From assembly GCA_964544885.1 (NCBI GenBank), contig CAZJDX010000006.1, positions 1-64,000 on the forward strand: a stretch of 64,000 nt of DNA, written 5' to 3'. How positions within the stretch are numbered: the first letter of the stretch is position 1; the number at the start of each line of letters is the position of its first letter. The notes under the pieces are model-generated. The model saw only the letters and a list, made by a program, of their open reading frames with translations, was not told the origin of the DNA and ran no database searches. The position numbers and the translations under genes were made by a program. This document shows positions 33,366 to 43,629 of this stretch, piece by piece. The DNA comes from QQVM01 sp964544885 (GTDB lineage Bacteria > Bacteroidota > Bacteroidia > AKYH767-A > 2013-40CM-41-45).

Positions 33366-34730
33366 GTGGTGACTGTCCAGGGCTCAAAGACAATAAGCAA
33401 GGCATCTGAAGGGCATAAGGCCCCTCTTGTGGCATCTTTAGCCATACTTCCCGGCACAGACCTGACAGGCGGACTTGGTTTTGCGCTGCTTATCATCTCT
33501 ATCATTGCAACCCTTTTGTATCTCCTTTACAGAAACCGCTTAGGTGTACTGGAGAAGGAAAAGGAAGAAGAAATTCAGAAGAGCAGCCGGGTACTGAAAG
33601 AGCAGTTTCTTGCAAACATGAGCCATGAGTTCCGGACCCCGCTGAATGCAATTACCGGAATGACCAGGTTATTAAGAGAGAAAGATCCAAGACCCGATCA
33701 GGTGAGATATCTTGATGCGATCAGAAGTTCATCTGAGAGTTTGCTGCTGATCATTAATGATATACTGGACATCTCAAAAATTGAAGCAGGCAGACTCCAA
33801 CTTGAGCCGGTTCCGTTTGAACCGGCAGCAGTGATGAATAGCATTTACAATTCATTTCATCTCAAAGCCGAGGAAAAGAAAATTGATTTCAGTGTCGAAA
33901 CATCTAAAGACGTTCCGGCATGGTTGTCAGGGGATGCTACCAGACTAACCCAGATACTATTCAACGTCACAGGTAATGCCATAAAGTTTACCGACAAGGG
34001 ATCGGTGAGTCTCCGGTGTTCAATGATTGACAGGAATACGGACGACAAGGGAAAAGTAAACCTGTGTTTCAGCATAACGGATACGGGCATTGGTATTGAC
34101 CAGGATAGCCGGGAGAGAATTTTTGACACGTTCAGTCAGGTTGTAGACGGCGCAACCAGAAAACACGGGGGTGCCGGGCTCGGTCTCAGCATAACAAGGA
34201 AACTGACCGACCTTTTTGGAGGAGAGGTGAGAGTGCACAGTGAGGCCGGGAAAGGATCGCAGTTCAGTATTGAACTTCCGTTCACAGTATATGAAGGGGC
34301 GACTCAGGGAAGTCCTCTGGGACAGAGTCCGGATTCTGTAAAAGCCGCATTAAAAGATTTATATGTACTGTTAGTTGAAGACATTGAATTCAACAGAATA
34401 GTGGCCATCGACACACTGAAGTCGGAATTGGAGGGAGTAAAGGTGGACATTGCCGTCAACGGAAAAGAAGCCGTAGGACAGGCTTCCCGGAATCAGTACG
34501 ACATTATCCTCATGGACCTGCAAATGCCGGAGTTGAATGGTTATGATGCATCCCGTAAAATAAGAGAACTTCCGGCGCCGTATTCAACCGTTCCAATTAT
34601 TGCCATGACGGCAAGTGCACTTCAGGATGAGATCCACCGTTGTTATGAAGCCGGTATGAACGATTTTATCACCAAACCATTTGAGACAGAGGTATTGTTA
34701 AGGAAAATACTGAGTCAGGTCAAAGGCTGA
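33366..34730 (+). CDS. hybrid histidine kinase without a sensor domain
   Basis: About 454 residues. One membrane segment (about 35-56) is followed by a short coiled coil, the H-box SHEFRTPLNAITGMTRLL (phosphorylated His about 86), HATPase_c with N-box NVTGNAIKF, G1 DTGIGID and G2 GAGLGLS, then a receiver (DIILMDLQMPELNGYDA with phosphorylated Asp, MTASAL, Lys in ITKPF). No ATG is available upstream. The frame stays open for about 37 codons before 33366, so the GTG start is uncertain and part of the N-terminus may be lost. No separate DNA-binding output gene follows. Confidence 0.85.
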   Translation: MVTVQGSKTISKASEGHKAPLVASLAILPGTDLTGGLGFALLIISIIATLLYLLYRNRLGVLEKEKEEEIQKSSRVLKEQFLANMSHEFRTPLNAITGMTRLLREKDPRPDQVRYLDAIRSSSESLLLIINDILDISKIEAGRLQLEPVPFEPAAVMNSIYNSFHLKAEEKKIDFSVETSKDVPAWLSGDATRLTQILFNVTGNAIKFTDKGSVSLRCSMIDRNTDDKGKVNLCFSITDTGIGIDQDSRERIFDTFSQVVDGATRKHGGAGLGLSITRKLTDLFGGEVRVHSEAGKGSQFSIELPFTVYEGATQGSPLGQSPDSVKAALKDLYVLLVEDIEFNRIVAIDTLKSELEGVKVDIAVNGKEAVGQASRNQYDIILMDLQMPELNGYDASRKIRELPAPYSTVPIIAMTASALQDEIHRCYEAGMNDFITKPFETEVLLRKILSQVKG

Positions 34731-34892
34731 ATCTTCAGGCATTCGTATTTCACCGGAAATGCAGGAATAGAATTGTCATTGAGTTTGGATCACTTCAACG
34801 GAGTTTCCATTACCTTAAATGGAGACAGATGAGTTTGGTAATTCAGGGCATTGATTTAATATTCGGGTTCAGGAAATAATTATAAAATCAGT

Positions 34893-35777
34893 ATGATGAA
34901 AAAAGAGGAAAAAGTTACTGTATCGGTAAAAAGCAGTATCAACGCGAAAGTCGAGACGGTTTGGAAATTATGGACAGAACCTTCACACATCATGAAGTGG
35001 AACCATGCTTCGGAAGACTGGCATACTCCGTATGCCGAAAATGATCTGAAAGAGGGAGGACGTTTCAAGTACAGAATGGAGTCCTGCGATGGACAGACCG
35101 GGTTTGATTTCACCGGTATTTATACGAAAGTGGAGCCTGAGAAGCATATAAGTTATGTGATGGATGATCAACGAAAGGCTGATGTTTTTTTCAGTTCCAA
35201 AGGGGAGTCTACCGAAGTGACCGAGATCTTTGAGGCAGAGCAGTTGAACTCAGTTGATCTTCAACGGGAAGGATGGCAAGCAATCCTGAATAATTTCAGC
35301 CAATACGCGGAATCGTATGGGAAACTGCGCAGAATTCGTCACCAGATTAGGATCAAAGCCGGGGTGAATCATACATATAAGACCATGATCGATGATAAAC
35401 ATTATCGTGACTGGACTTCCGTTTTCAATCCCGGTTCTTATTTTTCCGGATCATGGAATAAAGGATCAACGATATATTTCATTGGTACAGGAGAGGACGG
35501 CAAAACAGGAGGTATGGTAAGCCGTATCAAGGAAAACATACCCGGGAAGTTCATATCCATAGAACACCTGGGAATGCTGAGTGACGGAAAAGAGATTCTG
35601 AGTGGTCCGGAAGTGGAGAACTGGGCAGGCGCAGAGGAGAATTATTCCTTCTCGGGTGATGATCAGAATACTCTTCTGACCGTTGAGTTGGATACCGGGG
35701 GTGATTACGCGGATTATTTTAATGAAACATGGCCGAAGGCATTGCAATTATTAAAGGAGATATGCGAAAGAGCCTGA
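34893..35777 (+). CDS. SRPBCC protein with two tandem AHSA1-like domains
   Basis: A 294-residue cytoplasmic protein. Residues 5-145 form one SRPBCC/AHSA1 domain (AKVETVWKLWTEPSHIMKWNHAS, GWQAILNNFSQYAES) and residues 155-294 a second one (MIDDKHYRDWTSVFNPGSYF, SGDDQNTLLTVELDTG). Such helix-grip folds bind hydrophobic ligands or chaperones. The double form is common in Bacteroidota but has no known substrate. The gene follows the kinase by 160 bp. Confidence 0.85.
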   Translation: MMKKEEKVTVSVKSSINAKVETVWKLWTEPSHIMKWNHASEDWHTPYAENDLKEGGRFKYRMESCDGQTGFDFTGIYTKVEPEKHISYVMDDQRKADVFFSSKGESTEVTEIFEAEQLNSVDLQREGWQAILNNFSQYAESYGKLRRIRHQIRIKAGVNHTYKTMIDDKHYRDWTSVFNPGSYFSGSWNKGSTIYFIGTGEDGKTGGMVSRIKENIPGKFISIEHLGMLSDGKEILSGPEVENWAGAEENYSFSGDDQNTLLTVELDTGGDYADYFNETWPKALQLLKEICERA

Positions 35778-35834
35778 AAGCATGCATGTATACTCCTTGC
35801 GATGCTGAAAAAGTCCTGATTGCTCCGGATCCTT

Positions 35835-36728
35835 ATGATTTTGAGTCGTATTTATAGTGTGATAAGTCCCAGGTTGAGATCCGTGTTCTGGCGCTGCTTC
35901 AGGAGATTAAACCGGATATCCGGCGGTCAGGTGCTTATTTTTTTCATCATCCCGGTTCCGCTCTCAGCGAAGGTTTTTACCGGCAGGACTATTGATGACA
36001 AGACATCAGAAGCTATACCGTATGTTAATCTCGGTATTTCTCTGAAGGGGGTAGGAACAGTCTCAGATGAAACCGGATACTACACAATAGATATTGATAA
36101 TCGCTTTGCGGAGGATACTATTATTTTTTCCTGCATCGGCTTTGAGCCATTGGTGATCAGTGTGAAGGATTTTACAGAGATAATTGCCGGGGAAGTCAGG
36201 ATGACCAGAAAGGTTTTTGAAATGAAGGAAGTAGTCATCAAGCCAAAAAGCTACCGCTTCAGAAATCTGGGAATAAGAACAAAATCAAAAATGATCGGTG
36301 CCGGATTCAAGGATAACCTGTTAGGCTATGAGTGCGGGGTTCGTATGAAGAATAAGAAGTCGGCTGAGTTGAAAAAGTTGCGGATCAATATTGCAGCCTG
36401 CACTTTTGATACGGTTTTTTACCGGGTTAATATTTACAGCTACCGTTCTCGTAAAGAAATTGTCAATATTCTGGAAGTCCCGGTTTATTTGAAATTATCT
36501 AAGGATCAGATGAAGGAAGAGCTTGTGGTGGATCTTGAAAAATATAATCTTGCTGTGGAAGGAGATTTCCTTGTCACATTGGAACATATTAAAGATCTGG
36601 GCGAGGGTTACCTGTATTTTTGTGCTGGATTTAGCGGCAGAACACATTTCCGCATGACCAGCCAGGCTCCATGGCAGAGCGTTCCTGTTGGTGTGAGTCT
36701 GAGTGTCGATGCCAATGTTGAGGAGTAG
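35835..36728 (+). CDS. carboxypeptidase-regulatory-like (CarboxypepD_reg) exported protein
   Basis: About 297 residues from ATG 35835; a TTG at 35820 is possible. The N-terminus is basic and leads to a hydrophobic segment (VLIFFIIPVPLSA, about 34-46). A CarboxypepD_reg-like domain follows (VFTGRTIDDKTSEAIPYVNL, residues 47-130) and an unassigned beta-rich region to the C-terminus. Such proteins often dock with outer-membrane transporters or envelope complexes, but no partner is nearby. The start and signal peptide are uncertain. Confidence 0.75.
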   Translation: MILSRIYSVISPRLRSVFWRCFRRLNRISGGQVLIFFIIPVPLSAKVFTGRTIDDKTSEAIPYVNLGISLKGVGTVSDETGYYTIDIDNRFAEDTIIFSCIGFEPLVISVKDFTEIIAGEVRMTRKVFEMKEVVIKPKSYRFRNLGIRTKSKMIGAGFKDNLLGYECGVRMKNKKSAELKKLRINIAACTFDTVFYRVNIYSYRSRKEIVNILEVPVYLKLSKDQMKEELVVDLEKYNLAVEGDFLVTLEHIKDLGEGYLYFCAGFSGRTHFRMTSQAPWQSVPVGVSLSVDANVEE

Positions 36729-36846
36729 ATTCACATCTCAGGCAAGGTCTGTGAATTAATGAATAGTTGGAAAAATGCGGGTTAGACTCTTATTAAGCAT
36801 TTGTGAGAATTCGTTAAGTGAACCGTGAATATTTAACAGACATACT

Positions 36847-37134
36847 ATGCCAGCCTTTATCATTGTTGAAATCAGTATTCGTGATCCCCATATGTATGAG
36901 GAATATAAAAAGCTGACGCCGGACAGCCTTAAACCATTTGGAGGAAAATTCATTGTTCGCGGTGGCGCATTGGAAACTCTGGAAGGTGGCTGGGACCCGG
37001 AAAGAATTGTTGTCCTGGAATTTGAAAGCCGGGAACAGGCAAAAGCCTGGTGGGATTCGGAGCTTTACGGTAAGGCGAAGCTGATTCGTCAGGCTTCCGC
37101 AGAAACCAGAATGATCCTGGTGGAAGGCGTTTAA
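36847..37134 (+). CDS. DUF1330 domain protein
   Basis: A 95-residue cytoplasmic protein of the DUF1330 ferredoxin-like dimeric alpha-beta fold. Signature pieces are IIVEISIRDPHMYEEYKK and VVLEFESREQAKAWWDS. No enzymatic role is proven for the family. It stands alone with no clear operon partner. Confidence 0.9.
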   Translation: MPAFIIVEISIRDPHMYEEYKKLTPDSLKPFGGKFIVRGGALETLEGGWDPERIVVLEFESREQAKAWWDSELYGKAKLIRQASAETRMILVEGV

Positions 37135-37197
37135 GATTCCGTAAACACTTCACCAGGTTTTTGAACTGCTACTGCGAATTTCAATGGGTGATTTCGC

Positions 37198-39255
37198 TCA
37201 ATTTTCCACAGGCAGGTATGAGTATTTCTTGCCATACTCCAGCATTTGATCCAGGAATGCCACCGGATATTCAATCCGTACATCCCTGATCAAATCATTC
37301 TCCATTACCGGTACAAGCCGGGGTTGAATGAAACCCATGTATGGTGCGATGTTGAGTTTCTCGTAACGCTGGTGAACTTCCGTCAGCAGTTTCTGATCAA
37401 CGATGGTTCCATAAGTTTCCACCAGATTTTTTCCCGCTTCAAAGTCACCTTCAGACTTGATACGCTGAAGTTCGCGAAGTAATTCTCCGAAGAGGGCGCG
37501 CAGTTTATTATAATCATTGATGGCAAAATAAGTTTTCCCATTCCTGTTTAACCTGGCAATTACATTTTCAGCTTCTCCTCTTACGAAGGCCCATGAAGCG
37601 ACGAGTTGCCTGTTACGCATATGAGCCTGTTCCAGGTTATCCCCGGGTTTGATCCTGTTCAGTTGGGTCATCAGTCCGTTAAGAATATAATAATCGTACT
37701 GAGCCATTCCGGTTTCCAGAGACGGCATCACCCCAATATCGACCAATTTCTGATCAAGACAAAAGTACAGCGCAACGAGATCAGCCCGTGCTTCTTCCAG
37801 GACGCCGGCATAGTTTTTCAGAGTCTGATCTGTAGTACCTACACCCGGATTAATGACACCTGAAGCGTGTCCGATCACTTCATGCATGTCAGTATGAAGC
37901 TTATCTGCCAGTACTCCATGTTCTCTGGCGCGCATTCTGACTTTGTCGTTTGTTCCAAACTCTTCGAGGATAGGACTCTTCGCCCTGTAATAATTATAAG
38001 CGTCCACAATATTCCCAAGCATCACCGATTTGGAACCGTGTTGTTCCCTGATCCATTCATTATTCGGCAGGTTAATGCCAATCGGCGTGGCGGGAGCGGC
38101 ATCTCCAACTTCTCCTATGACTGTTATTACTTTCGCGCTTATTCCGACTACATTTTTCTTTTTATGTTCCGGCATTATGGTCGAGTTATCTTCGAACCAT
38201 TGGGCTTCTTTCGAAATAGTTTCGATCCGTTTGGTTGCAACCAGATCTTTCATGGAAACGATACTTTCGAAGCTCGATTTTTTTTGCAATGCATCCTGGT
38301 AAACTTCAATAAACCCGTTCACAAAATCAATTCTTGATCTGGTATCCTTCACCCAGGCGATATTATAGTTGTCAAAATCTACGGGATCGGCGCTGCGATA
38401 GAATTTTATCAGGCTTTCTATGGTTTTGAACTGTTCCTCATTTTCAGCAACCGTCAGGGCTTTTTCAAGCCAGTAAACAATTTTTTCTATCGCTTCGCCA
38501 TAGAGCCCGCCAATGCTGTACACTCTTTCTTTCAGCACTCCGTTTTCTTTTATCAGCTGTGAATTAAATCCGATCTGGGATTTGTTTTCAGGATCCTTTT
38601 CACGGATGTTGTTATAATATTCATGCGCTTCTTCCTGTGTTACACCCCTGTAGAAATTATTGGATGAAGCGAGAAGCACATCTTTGTCCCCGCTGATATC
38701 AACGGTTTTAGGAGCAATGGCCGGATCAAAAATCAAGGGTATTACACGATTAACAAATTCTTCCGTTCCGCTTCCTTCGGTTGGTAGTTGTGAAGGATCG
38801 CTGTTCAGGATCAACCCTGTAAAATATTCTTTTGTACATCGTGGGAACATCTTATCAGAACTGTAGTGATGATGGATTCCATTGGCAAAAAAGAATCGTT
38901 TGGCATATTCTTCGAACAGCGCCCATTCTTTTGAGTTTTTATCACCCTTATAGGAATTAAGGATCGCTTCGATTGTTTTTCGGATGAGAAGATTATATCT
39001 GTACTTCTGATCAAAAAAGATATCTCTTCCGCTGAGTCCGGCTTCATACAGATAATAAGCGAGTTGTTTTTGCTTCAGAGGGAGTTCTTCAAACCCTGTC
39101 ACTTCATATCGCAGTACCTGTATATCGGCGAATTTATCCGCAATATAATTAAAGGAAGAATTTGTGCCGGCATTTTCAACTTTTGTATTGTTTTGTCCGG
39201 ACGTAAGGGTGTATGTAAACAGGGATAATAACAGGAGCCTGGAAATTTTATTCAT
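37198..39255 (-). CDS. exported dipeptidyl-peptidase III (family M49)
   Basis: 685 residues from ATG 39255; a longer frame upstream lacks a signal sequence and is rejected. The start MNKISRLLLLSLFTYTLTSG is a signal peptide. The zinc site is HEVIGHAS (HExxGH of M49) with the second part EEARADL. It removes dipeptides from peptide N-termini. The bacterial exported form acts in the periplasm on imported peptides. Its stop lies 22 bp from the start of the amidohydrolase gene, so the two may share an operon. Confidence 0.95.
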   Translation of the reverse strand: MNKISRLLLLSLFTYTLTSGQNNTKVENAGTNSSFNYIADKFADIQVLRYEVTGFEELPLKQKQLAYYLYEAGLSGRDIFFDQKYRYNLLIRKTIEAILNSYKGDKNSKEWALFEEYAKRFFFANGIHHHYSSDKMFPRCTKEYFTGLILNSDPSQLPTEGSGTEEFVNRVIPLIFDPAIAPKTVDISGDKDVLLASSNNFYRGVTQEEAHEYYNNIREKDPENKSQIGFNSQLIKENGVLKERVYSIGGLYGEAIEKIVYWLEKALTVAENEEQFKTIESLIKFYRSADPVDFDNYNIAWVKDTRSRIDFVNGFIEVYQDALQKKSSFESIVSMKDLVATKRIETISKEAQWFEDNSTIMPEHKKKNVVGISAKVITVIGEVGDAAPATPIGINLPNNEWIREQHGSKSVMLGNIVDAYNYYRAKSPILEEFGTNDKVRMRAREHGVLADKLHTDMHEVIGHASGVINPGVGTTDQTLKNYAGVLEEARADLVALYFCLDQKLVDIGVMPSLETGMAQYDYYILNGLMTQLNRIKPGDNLEQAHMRNRQLVASWAFVRGEAENVIARLNRNGKTYFAINDYNKLRALFGELLRELQRIKSEGDFEAGKNLVETYGTIVDQKLLTEVHQRYEKLNIAPYMGFIQPRLVPVMENDLIRDVRIEYPVAFLDQMLEYGKKYSYLPVEN

Positions 39256-39277
39256 GACTGAATGATTTGATTTGTGA

Positions 39278-40582
39278 TTAATTCTTTTCAAGATTATATT
39301 TTTCAACGTATTTTCGGTTGAGGAATTTCTGAGCATTATCAAGATTTACTTCCCTGCCATTGATAAAAGCATGAACAATGCGGTTCGTTCTCATGTCAAG
39401 CGCATTGCCTTCAGAGATAAAGACGGTAGCGTCTTTCCCTTCTTCAAGTGTACCGGCTTGATGGCCTATTCCCAGAATTTTAGCCGGTGCGGATGTTATG
39501 CTGGCAACAGCTTCCGCTTCACTCAATCCATAAGCCATACCGGTTCCTGCATGGAACATGAGGTTTCTTACCTGCCATGAGCCATCAACACTGACAGCAT
39601 ATTCCACTCCGGCTTGTTTGAGCAGGAACGGAAGCTTGTAAGCTATATCTATATCTTCATCCTCCCGGGGTGGCAGATTGTGTGTACCTGCCAGAATAAC
39701 AGGTATGTTGTTCTGTTTCAAAAGTGATGTGAGCCTCCAGGCATCAGCACCTCCAACCAGTACCATTTTCACCTTATGCCTCTTACAGAAGTCAACCGCT
39801 GCCACAATTTCCTTGGCAAAATTGCAATGGACAAAGAGTTTTTTTGATCCATTGAATAAATTACGCATTGCTTCAAAGCGAAGGTTCGTTTCTACGGGAG
39901 TTGAACCGGAAACATAGGCAGCCGCTTCACGGAAAGTATTCTCAAGCAAATTCAATTGTTCCTGCATCCGAATCCGTGCGCTTTCTTCTCTTTCTGCATT
40001 TCCTGATCTGGGAACGAACATACGAGGCCAGTTCAAATGCATTCCGCCGTCAACCGAAACTGCAGCGTCTTCCCAGTTCCAGGCGTCAAGTTGTACAACA
40101 GACGATTGTCCGGAGATAATCCCACCCTGGGGAACAACCTGAGCAAGTAAAACGCCATTACTTCTTACTGTTGGAATGATCCTTGAATCTGTATTGTATG
40201 CGATGATACTTCGCACATTCGGATTCATTTCTCCCACTTCCCTGAAATCCAGTGTCGCTCTTACAAGATCAATTTCCGTGAGTCCCAATGTGGTGTTGCA
40301 TGCGATGAATCCGGGATAAATTTGTTTTCCGGAAGCATCTATAACAGTATCATAATTTCTTTTGTCGATCCGGATAAGCGTTGCGTCCGCCACCAGAATG
40401 AGTTTTCCGTTTTCAAAGGCAATCGCGGAATTTTCAATAATCCGTCCGTTTCCCAGATGCGCTCTTGCGTTCATGATGAGCGTTTTTCCTTCTTTCGCCT
40501 TACCGGGTGCGGGATTTTGTGCAATGAGTGCGGAACAGCAAAAGAAGACAGATACGATAAGGGATAAATATTTTTTATACAT
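39278..40582 (-). CDS. exported amidohydrolase-like protein lacking the HxH metal motif
   Basis: A 434-residue protein with a signal peptide (YLSLIVSVFFCCSALIAQ). It has an amidohydrolase fold (YPGFIACNTTLGLTEID) but, where active enzymes have HxH after GxxD, it reads ACNTTLG, so the first two metal ligands are missing. The later segments HTLPPREDEDIDIA and SVDGSW are also weak, so catalysis is doubtful and it may be a partner subunit. It lies 39 bp downstream of the larger amidohydrolase and is probably cotranscribed. Confidence 0.8.
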   Translation of the reverse strand: MYKKYLSLIVSVFFCCSALIAQNPAPGKAKEGKTLIMNARAHLGNGRIIENSAIAFENGKLILVADATLIRIDKRNYDTVIDASGKQIYPGFIACNTTLGLTEIDLVRATLDFREVGEMNPNVRSIIAYNTDSRIIPTVRSNGVLLAQVVPQGGIISGQSSVVQLDAWNWEDAAVSVDGGMHLNWPRMFVPRSGNAEREESARIRMQEQLNLLENTFREAAAYVSGSTPVETNLRFEAMRNLFNGSKKLFVHCNFAKEIVAAVDFCKRHKVKMVLVGGADAWRLTSLLKQNNIPVILAGTHNLPPREDEDIDIAYKLPFLLKQAGVEYAVSVDGSWQVRNLMFHAGTGMAYGLSEAEAVASITSAPAKILGIGHQAGTLEEGKDATVFISEGNALDMRTNRIVHAFINGREVNLDNAQKFLNRKYVEKYNLEKN

Positions 40583-40620
40583 GTGAGTTGGAATTAAATG
40601 TTGAGGTCCTTGGTATCAGC

Positions 40621-43600
40621 TCAATGATGTTCTTCATCATTACAATGTTTCAGGATCATTGGTTTTAAGGTGGGTTTTTGAACCGGTTCGCCCTTGCTTT
40701 TAGCTTCATTCATCTTTGCTGTGATTCTTGCCTTTTCTTTAACAGCCCATTCACGCATTTGCAGGTCTCTTTCGCTTTCATAATATGAAATACCATCTAC
40801 CCAGGTTTGTAAGGGCCGTGCAAGTATGCTCAGCGGATTTTCGTTCCACAATACCAGGTCTGCATCTTTACCTTCCCGGATACTTCCAGTACGATCGTCG
40901 ATACGAAGCATTTTTGCAGGGTTGAGCGTAACAAATTTCCATGCTTCTTCTTCAGAGACGTCGCCATACATGACGGCTTTTGCGGCTTCCTGATTAAGAC
41001 GTCTCGCCATTTCAGCGTCATCGGAATTGTAAGCCACAGTAAGACCCATTTTATGAAGTATGGCTCCATTGTATGGAATGGCTTCATACACCTCGAATTT
41101 ATAACCCCACCAGTCACTGAAGGAGGAAGCGCCGGTTACGCCATGCGCTTTCATCTTATCGGCGACTTTATAGCCTTCAAGTATGTGTGTGAATGTGTTC
41201 ACCTTGAATCCGAATGAATCGGCTACATGCATGAGCATGTTGATTTCACTTTGTTCGTAACTATGGCAGGTGATATGCCTCTTTCCCTCCAGGATCTCTG
41301 CCAGCGCATCCAGTTCCAGGTCTCTTCTCAGAAGCTGCTGATCAGCTTTTTTCTGCTGAAGGGATCTTCGTTTTGCGTACTCTTTCGCGCGGGTGAAATG
41401 ATCGGCATAGACCTGCTCAACACCCATACGTGTTTGGGGAAATCTGATTACCTGCTTATCTCCCCAATGACTCTGTTTCACATTTTCACCCAGCGCAAAC
41501 TTGATGAAGCCGGGCCAGTTTTCAAATTTTAATTCCTCCGCAGATTTTCCCCAGCGCATTTTGATCAGCTGGGTTTGTCCGCCTATTGCATTGGCGCTTC
41601 CATGCAGCAGATGTGAAGTGGTAACACCACCGGCAAGCTGCCGGTAAATATTAATGTCATCCGCATCCACCACATCACCAATTCTTACTTCAGCAGAACT
41701 GGACTGAGTGGGTTCGTTGACTGATGAGCTTACGGCGATGTGCGAATGTTCGTCAATGATACCGCTTGTAAGGTGCTTACCTGTTCCATCAATTACTTTT
41801 GCGCCAGCAGGCACAGGCAGGTTTTTTCCGATGGATTTTATTTTTCCGTCAGCTATAAGCACATCCGTATGCTGGACTATTCCCATTGACTCATTGGTCC
41901 AGACAGTAGCATTTTTTATCATTGATGTTTCCACCGCCGGAAGTTTTGTCCATCCAAAGGCCATATTCGGATACAGTACTTCTCCTGGTTTTGATACCGG
42001 CTTCCTGCCTGTATCGGCCATTGCCGTAGAAGCAATTGCCGAATCAAAGCGTGCAGTCCATCCGGTCCAGCTACCAGTCGGCAGTAAGACTTCACCGCTC
42101 AGTAGCGGAGGTTTTGTTCCTGAAACTGTTCCGTTCAGACGGTAGAGTCCGGCGTTCTCTTTTGCTTTCAGCACAAAACTAAAGTTCCAAATCTTTCCGA
42201 TCCGCGAACCATTCATCTTTATACTGGTAGTATCCTGGTAAATTTGAAATTCAGGAGCGTGGTGTTCACCGCTTATTTTCATTCTGTACGTACCGGAGCC
42301 CTGCATACTGAGGGTGTAGTTGCCCCTGATATCGTCCTGCTCAGGATCATGTATCCGGTACCTGATGCCTCTTACCCAGTTTTCGTAAATAACTGTTTCT
42401 TTTGAAAATAAGTTACCGGAGGTGATGATAAAGTTTGCCATCATACCGGGCTTCAGAGACCCGATGAGGTGATCCAGTTTTAGTTGTTGTGCAGGTGTGG
42501 TTGTGAGCGCCCTGAGTGCTTCAGATTCGCTCAATCCGTTCTCTACCGCTTTACGAAGATTTTTCCAAAAATCATTTTTATTTTTCAGGTCTGAGGCAGT
42601 AATCGAAAACTGAATTCCGGCTTTTTGTAACATGGCGGTATTAGAGGGCGCAAGTTCCCAATGTTTCAGATCGTGCAGACTTACATTCAGGGCGTCATAG
42701 GGATCTGTGAGATCTATGGCATCGGGGAAGTTCAACGGAACGATGAGTTGACTCCGGGTATTTTTTAATTCTTCCAGACGTTCATATTCATTTCCGATTC
42801 CTTTAAGAATAAATTGTAAACCGAATTCCTCTGCGATCTTATCCGCCCTTAACTGGTCTTGCTTGTCACCGGCATCAAAGATGTGTGGCAATGTTGACTG
42901 TTTTGTGATCGCATCAAGCGATATATTATATTCCTGCAGGTAACCTCCCTGGCTGTACCATCTGGCATCATAGAGAGTTTGACGGATCAGTGCAATAGAA
43001 CCCATCAATGATCCGGGATAATCCTGTGTGGAGCTTCCTTTACTGAAAGATAAATTCGCCGCTGCCCGGTCGCGAAGAACCAGTTCGTTTTCTTTTTCGT
43101 TTCCGAGCAGAACAAAAGGTGAGGTTCCGCGGAATATTCCGTCTTTATGAACGCTCAATACAGCGCCAAATCCCAACTTGCGAAGTTCTTCGGCCGACTT
43201 CGTATCCGACTGGAAGTTCAGGTGCCCTTCAAATTCTGATCTCACCGCCTGATTCCATCCATAGGCTCCTTTTATGGAAGAAAGAAACTGAGGAGACCTG
43301 TCTTCTCTGGAAGGCTTCTTTATTTCAGGCATACCATAATCAGAAAAGATATCGATCAGTGAAGGGTAGATACTTTTCCCTTTGAGATCTATAACGACAG
43401 CGTCTTTTCCGTAATTCAGGTTTTTGCCGACTGATTGTATTATTCCATTCCGCACGATCATCACTGAAGAATCAATCGTGTTTTGAGAGTCGGTGACTAT
43501 TCTAGCATTGATGAAAACAAAACTGGTGTGCCTTGGGTCGCTCGTACCGTTCAGGGGAAAGGTTTTTTGCGAATATAAATTCAGCTGGCAAAGTATCAGG

Positions 43601-43629
43601 CCTGCCAGACAGGCATAAACACGTTTCAT
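40621..43629 (-). CDS. exported amidohydrolase with a degenerate plus an intact domain
   Basis: A 1002-residue protein with a signal peptide (RVYACLAGLILCQLNLYS). Residues 35-430 look like an amidohydrolase domain that has lost HxH (YPSLIDIFSDYGMP). Residues 440-575 form a linker and beta region. Residues 580-985 form an intact amidohydrolase with IIDEHSHI, ITCHSYE and NSDDAEM as metal ligands. Imidazolonepropionase-like hydrolases of N-acyl or peptide-like compounds are the closest class. It is the upstream gene of the pair with the degenerate protein. Confidence 0.85.
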   Translation of the reverse strand: MKRVYACLAGLILCQLNLYSQKTFPLNGTSDPRHTSFVFINARIVTDSQNTIDSSVMIVRNGIIQSVGKNLNYGKDAVVIDLKGKSIYPSLIDIFSDYGMPEIKKPSREDRSPQFLSSIKGAYGWNQAVRSEFEGHLNFQSDTKSAEELRKLGFGAVLSVHKDGIFRGTSPFVLLGNEKENELVLRDRAAANLSFSKGSSTQDYPGSLMGSIALIRQTLYDARWYSQGGYLQEYNISLDAITKQSTLPHIFDAGDKQDQLRADKIAEEFGLQFILKGIGNEYERLEELKNTRSQLIVPLNFPDAIDLTDPYDALNVSLHDLKHWELAPSNTAMLQKAGIQFSITASDLKNKNDFWKNLRKAVENGLSESEALRALTTTPAQQLKLDHLIGSLKPGMMANFIITSGNLFSKETVIYENWVRGIRYRIHDPEQDDIRGNYTLSMQGSGTYRMKISGEHHAPEFQIYQDTTSIKMNGSRIGKIWNFSFVLKAKENAGLYRLNGTVSGTKPPLLSGEVLLPTGSWTGWTARFDSAIASTAMADTGRKPVSKPGEVLYPNMAFGWTKLPAVETSMIKNATVWTNESMGIVQHTDVLIADGKIKSIGKNLPVPAGAKVIDGTGKHLTSGIIDEHSHIAVSSSVNEPTQSSSAEVRIGDVVDADDINIYRQLAGGVTTSHLLHGSANAIGGQTQLIKMRWGKSAEELKFENWPGFIKFALGENVKQSHWGDKQVIRFPQTRMGVEQVYADHFTRAKEYAKRRSLQQKKADQQLLRRDLELDALAEILEGKRHITCHSYEQSEINMLMHVADSFGFKVNTFTHILEGYKVADKMKAHGVTGASSFSDWWGYKFEVYEAIPYNGAILHKMGLTVAYNSDDAEMARRLNQEAAKAVMYGDVSEEEAWKFVTLNPAKMLRIDDRTGSIREGKDADLVLWNENPLSILARPLQTWVDGISYYESERDLQMREWAVKEKARITAKMNEAKSKGEPVQKPTLKPMILKHCNDEEHH

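Noticed and set aside
39278..43629. Amidohydrolases as part of the purine pathway
   Set aside because: They are exported proteins far from the urate operon and are not of the allantoinase subgroup.
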